A stretch of 64,000 nucleotides of DNA from Sipunculus nudus (lineage: Eukaryota; Annelida; Sipuncula; Golfingiida; Sipunculidae): the NCBI GenBank assembly GCA_026874595.1, contig CM049317.1:64772118-64836117 (forward strand), given 5' to 3'. Within the stretch, counting starts at the first letter, position 1, and each line of letters starts with the position of its first letter. The translations under genes were made by a program, and so were the position numbers. This document shows, one piece after another, positions 59,928-64,000 of this stretch. The notes below the pieces were generated by a model. It did no database searches. It was not told the DNA's origin and saw nothing but the letters and a program-made list of their open reading frames with translations.

Positions 59928-62900
59928 ATTGTATTGATCACCCTTGCATTGAATCAACATTCCTTACACGTACCGAGAACGGTACTTTGGTTTATATATC
60001 AATTGGCTACATACTGAGGCATTTCCTCGGAAAAAAGATACTCACTTGATAACAATAGAATAGAATTCGAACACCTTTTATTTTTCGAAGTCATTTATAC
60101 ATGTTTTAAAAGAACAGACTTTGAACTAACTATATGCATTTTTTACGTCAGAACCGCCTTTGCAACATTTAACTAATAAAATGACCAGAAGAGAAGCAGA
60201 TGAATTTTGCAGTTCACAAAACGGAACACTTCCTGGTGAGGTCAGCATGTCCTGGTTACAGAACCTTCAGATTCTGCATCCATTCAATCTATCCTACCAG
60301 GATTCTTACATCTGGACAGCTTTGAATAGAATTCAGTTTGAAGTATGGCAAACAACATATGGGAAGTTATCTGGTATGTGAACAAATATTCTTGCAAGAC
60401 ACTTACCTCACGCTGAGATACACCATACATATAAGAAGTATCAAAACATTACGTGATGCATTAATTTCTAGGGTTAAATCAATCATTGCGAACCACCGGT
60501 GGGATTAACTAGTAAAATTATCTCGTCCTTTGCAAAATATTGATATAATTTATAATCAGTAATACTAAAGTATCATACTCGACAAGTTTCTCTCGCAGAT
60601 ACAAGCATGGAACAAGGAACACGTGAGGATAAAAACTGTGGTGCGTTCAGGATATCTAACGCTGTCCAAAATGATATAAAGTCGCCTAACTGCCTCACCC
60701 AACTTCATAACTACATTTGCCATTATCCAGGTAAAATTTGCCAAACATGTTCATTGTGTAAACTGAAACCGCTAAAGGTGGCTATAACCAATTCTTAATG
60801 ATTAACTGTTATGACGGAATTTAGATGACCGAATTATGAAATTTTGCAGTTGGTTTCTACCTTTTTCTTCTGTAATGTTAAGGTCCGTTTCGTTCATTTA
60901 CCGCGAGACCCCAAATTCTGAACTAATATAAGATTTCAGAACTATCATTTATGAAATAACTTTGAGACAACATCGGATTTAAGACCACTGCAAGGGAATC
61001 GTTTTGATTTTTTGGTAATTTCTTTCTATGAAGGGAGACATTTGTCCTCATAGGTTATTCTTAATTAGATTATCACCGTTGGTCATATGGTATTATGGTG
61101 ATTAGGAATTATATTTTCAGTTTGTGATAGGTGTCCGAATTGGAACTGTATTATGATAGGAAAACAACCTTGCGTTAAACTTGAATTTGGAAATATCAAC
61201 TGGTTCCAGGCCAGGATAGAGTGCAAAGAAAAGGGTGGTGATCTCTGGGTTCCAAAAGCCAGAGAAACTAAACCAGTGAAAACACTGATGTCATCACAGT
61301 CATCACCTGTGAATGAAGCCTGGATAGGCTTGTACAAGGAAAATTGGGTTTACAAAATACCCTATAAAAGTAATAAATTTCAATGTTTACACGTGTTATA
61401 GATATCAATATATGATATTCCTCATAAAGGAATAAAAATTGTTGATAGAAATTATATAAAAAAATATGCCCATCTTCTCTCGGTTAGATTATTTCAATTA
61501 TCACATAAATATAACCATGGGAAAGAACACTAATTTTGCTAAAACGTGGACATGGTAATCAGTCGTGGGAATGGTTACACAACATGAGAAATGTTTATTG
61601 CATATTTAAGTAAGAAAGCAAATATAGAGGAATGAAGAATATGACGAAATGCAGCATTTTAGTAAAGTTACAATGTTAATTTGTCAACATTGCAGGAGAT
61701 CAGCGTGTTAAGGACTTTCGATTTACCGGTGATGCAGCAGGGGCTCAAGGGAATTGTGCTGTACTAAATCTGAACACTTTAACATGGAGCAGAATAGGCT
61801 GCAATGCAAGGGCTGCTGCACTGTGTTTAGTCTTTGACTCAAATAATACATCAGGTAAAACATGTTTTAACTGCGCATGCTTGCTAATTGTATTGTTATT
61901 CTGAAAATATAAATTACAAATACATGGCATACACAAATAAGACCTGCAATATATTAACACAGTAACATATAAGTGAATAAATAATATACCAGGACAAAAA
62001 GAATACATGTATGACACTTACGTAGAAAACCTTAAAAATGTCAGACGGCTTAATTTTATAATGTAATTTTTATGGTTTCTTGGGAGTAGAACAAAAGAAA
62101 AATGAAGGTTAAAATAAATAAACAAAGTTGGTCTTACTATACGTTGTATTATGATGTAGACTTAGCTTGTCTGTTTACGTTGGTACTATTTTTTCTTTTA
62201 CTTCTTACTTTTCTTTTTACTTTGGTTCCAATTCTTCTTTTACTTAATATAAATATAAATCTATTGAAAATATTAATCTTAAACGTGAGAGGTTTACCTC
62301 ATATAATAGCAGGTTATAGCTTAAAAATTCCCTGATACCCTTTTGTTTCGATACACTTGCATAAATTATCACATTTCTGGGAACTCTTTATGTGTAAATT
62401 ACCAATAGTTATTTAAGACATTTGCTTTGTTTAAAAAAAACCAGTAACATTAACATTTTTTTTCGACGGTAACTTTTTCTTAATTTAAGATTTCGAGTCT
62501 TCATATGAAATAAAAGGAAAACATAGCAAATATGCCTGCATGTCAGGCGTAGATATATGATCACTTTTATATATGACAAATATCAACTATATTTGGTAGA
62601 CTATTTTTGGTAAGATTTGTTTCCCGTCTACTGCTTATAGAGCTTAGTACGGTGATTACAGATGTTTCCCGACCTGCGACAGTTTCGATGAGAACCCAGT
62701 CTTCATTTGTAGAATTGCTCAGAGATACCTTCACATTTTCATTCATTTTATATAATTTTGCATGCTAGGATTAACACACAAAAATTCATTGCATACATTT
62801 AGACCTCCTATGCGTTTTATAACTCGTAGGAACGTACCTGTATATGTCTTGAAATTATCTAACAAATACTCAAGCCGAATCCTGTAAGATGTGTATGTTC

Positions 62901-63739
62901 TGATAAAAATTCCATCCATACTGGTTATGCTGTCAGTGATCTTATTTTCATCTTACAATTAAGAGATGGCTATTTTTTAATAACAAAATATACCTGATGG
63001 TTTCAATGCAACTTCTCCTATTTTAATAGCGGTTTAAATGGAAGACGTGGTTGGTAAGTTAGTGCGGTATTTCACATTTTTGTACAGAACACATATACTA
63101 CATTTTTGGAGCCGGTTCCGTGGTTTCGCTTCTCTTAGGCTTTCTGATTGGGGCCTTATGTCAGAGAAAAAATGGAAAACCAATAAATCAGTAAGAATTT
63201 TCCCTAAATATTTTAAATTCTGATTGTGTACTCTACTTTATCGCTTATTTATACACCTGTGGAGTCATACGGTGAATATATAATTATTAACAGAATCATT
63301 TTCTTTACAAATGCAATTATTCTTGATTCAGACATTTCTAATATCGGAGTATATGGAATAATGCGTGTGTGATCCTTTTTTCTGGACTCTAATGTGTTCA
63401 ATTATGGTAACTCAAGTATTTTAATATAACTTAACAAGGCGAGACGACAAGATGAGAGAAGGGGACACAACACACACAGAGACTGCTCATACAAGCTTAT
63501 TTACCGAGGCGAGCTATTATGCCGAAATCAACAGTAATAAAAGAAACATGGATGCATACCTTCAGAAGCAGAATGAAACAGATATTGGCGATGTCGGATT
63601 AAGATTTGATAATACTGCATCAGATGATCTACCGTTTCCTGCCCACTGTTACTATGCAGTAGCTCAAGCGGATGTACCCTCGACTGAACGAACCAGCGGT
63701 ACTTATGAAGCTGTTTGGAATAGTTTCTCTCAGGTATAA
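59494..63739 (+). CDS. Gene G: tandem-CTLD type I membrane receptor with ITIM-like tail, seven exons, 409 aa
   Basis: Exons 59494-59557, 60152-60373, 60599-60730, 61121-61369, 61696-61854, 63088-63190 and 63439-63739 join in one frame, all GT-AG, phase 1 except the last intron (phase 2). Residues 1-22: signal peptide (V-Y-L-M-G-V-L-C-L-C); a second in-frame ATG at 59506 could be the true start. About 23-139: degenerate CTLD (R-R-E-A-D-E-F-C, K-N-C-G-A-F, P-N-C, Y-I-C). About 140-275: second CTLD with a canonical W-I-G (A-W-I-G-L-Y-K-E), G-N-C, W-S-R-I-G-C, A-L-C. Neither has EPN/QPD or WND, so Ca/sugar binding is doubtful and protein ligands are likelier. About 278-300: one transmembrane helix (G-A-G-S-V-V-S-L-L-L-G-F-L-I-G-A-L) then Q-R-K. 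The 105-residue tail holds S-Y-Y-A-E-I (ITIM-like), C-Y-Y-A-V-A and T-Y-E-A-V. Confidence 0.83.
62240..62335 (+). pseudogene. Remnant of a non-LTR endonuclease start (in gene G intron 5)
   Basis: Same L-I-L-N-V-R-G-L reading as at 44500-44590, in the intron between the second CTLD and the transmembrane exon. Confidence 0.4.
63512..63529 (+). other. ITIM-like motif S-Y-Y-A-E-I in gene G tail
   Basis: Fits the consensus [SILV]-x-Y-x-x-[ILV] with the second Tyr as the phospho-acceptor. It lies about 20 residues after the last transmembrane exon and is identical in pseudogene F. Such motifs recruit SH2-domain phosphatases in known receptors; function here is inferred. Confidence 0.5.
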
Positions 63740-64000
63740 GGAAATGCATCAAACATCCACGCGAGGACGTAAACCTTAAAATTATACGTTACAGGTTAAA
63801 AAAACTATTCAGAATCATGGACTAGTGTCTCTACGAATTTATGCATACCAGCCCGAGTTGTGATATATATACAGCTATGAAGTGGATGCATAATACTGAT
63901 TCCAGAAATGATATATTCCTGGTAAAACCTTTGTGTCATTTGTCATGCTCATATCCTTATCAAATATACCCGGAGAGTTTTTTTTTCAATTTTTTCCCAA

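Larger units (their letters stand above)
58440..64000 (+). repeat. Segmental duplicate 3 (gene G copy), continuing past the window
   Basis: Starts at the ATTGCAACGGTGGCG block and follows the same landmarks as 40159-46450 without the pogo-like element. (TA)n runs lie at 59015-59053 and 59869-59911. Confidence 0.85.

Noticed and set aside
62980-63060. Extra small exon before the transmembrane exon of gene G (ending GTTG|GTAAG)
   Set aside because: The only nearby acceptor (TTTTAATAG) gives an immediate stop in the required phase, and the F copy has a different length there.

Overview
This is AT-rich eukaryotic (animal) DNA. Every gene I can assemble uses short exons with GT-AG introns, almost all in phase 1. 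The sequence between them is dominated by (TA)n microsatellites, tRNA-derived SINE-like repeats, DNA-transposon remnants and decayed non-LTR retrotransposons. Dense clusters of secreted C-type lectin-like domain (CTLD) genes with this repeat style fit an invertebrate, most likely a mollusc such as a bivalve. That assignment is inference, not something a marker in the window proves.

The left half (about 5-27 kb, with a decayed relative at 48-53 kb) carries a family of small secreted single-CTLD proteins. Each has four exons: signal peptide, CTLD first half, CTLD second half, and a Ser/Thr-rich stalk ending in a conserved C-terminal motif C-[FY]-x-V-x(3)-[DE]-G-Y-x-[LM]-x-C. Gene A (+, 4986-9284), gene C (-, 14916-18065) and gene D (-, 22902-27241) are intact and encode 246, 247 and 251 residues. 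Gene E (-, 48214-53021) is a clear pseudogene related to D. An orphan stalk/tail exon B lies at 10981-11218 (-). C, D and E share their 3' flanks, including a 39-bp minisatellite, so they are segmental duplicates.

The right half holds repeated copies of a second locus on the + strand. The best copy, gene G (59494-63739), encodes a 409-residue type I membrane protein: signal peptide, two degenerate CTLDs, one transmembrane helix and a tyrosine-bearing cytoplasmic tail with an ITIM-like S-Y-Y-A-E-I motif. Gene F (41428-45991) is a close copy broken by a +1 frameshift in the signal exon and by loss of the exon for the second half of CTLD2. A third copy (28949-31655) keeps only the upstream region and signal exon. 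A fourth (about 54760-55838) keeps only the upstream region. A pogo-like TIR element sits at the same site in the first two copies and is absent from G, which gives a relative date for the duplications.

Region by region: 1-4985 is repeats, including a perfect 163-bp palindrome, plus a possible edge exon. 4986-9284 is gene A. 9285-14915 holds the orphan exon B, a two-copy tandem duplication and the shared 3' flank. 14916-27241 is genes C and D with their flanks. 27242-31655 is tRNA-like repeats and the partial G-type copy. 31656-40158 has no host gene: a fold-back element, minisatellites, a non-LTR RT fragment, a hAT-type element and a ~330-bp tandem array. 40159-46450 is pseudogene F. 47-53.6 kb is pseudogene E and two SINEs. 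54-58.4 kb is a partial upstream copy and an L1/Tx1-like ORF1-endonuclease fragment. 58440 to the end is gene G.

Taken together, the window looks like an expanding immune-type lectin locus with secreted, possibly Ca/sugar-binding lectins beside a membrane CTLD receptor with possible inhibitory-signalling tyrosines. No expression or homology search was possible, so functions rest on domain and motif reading.
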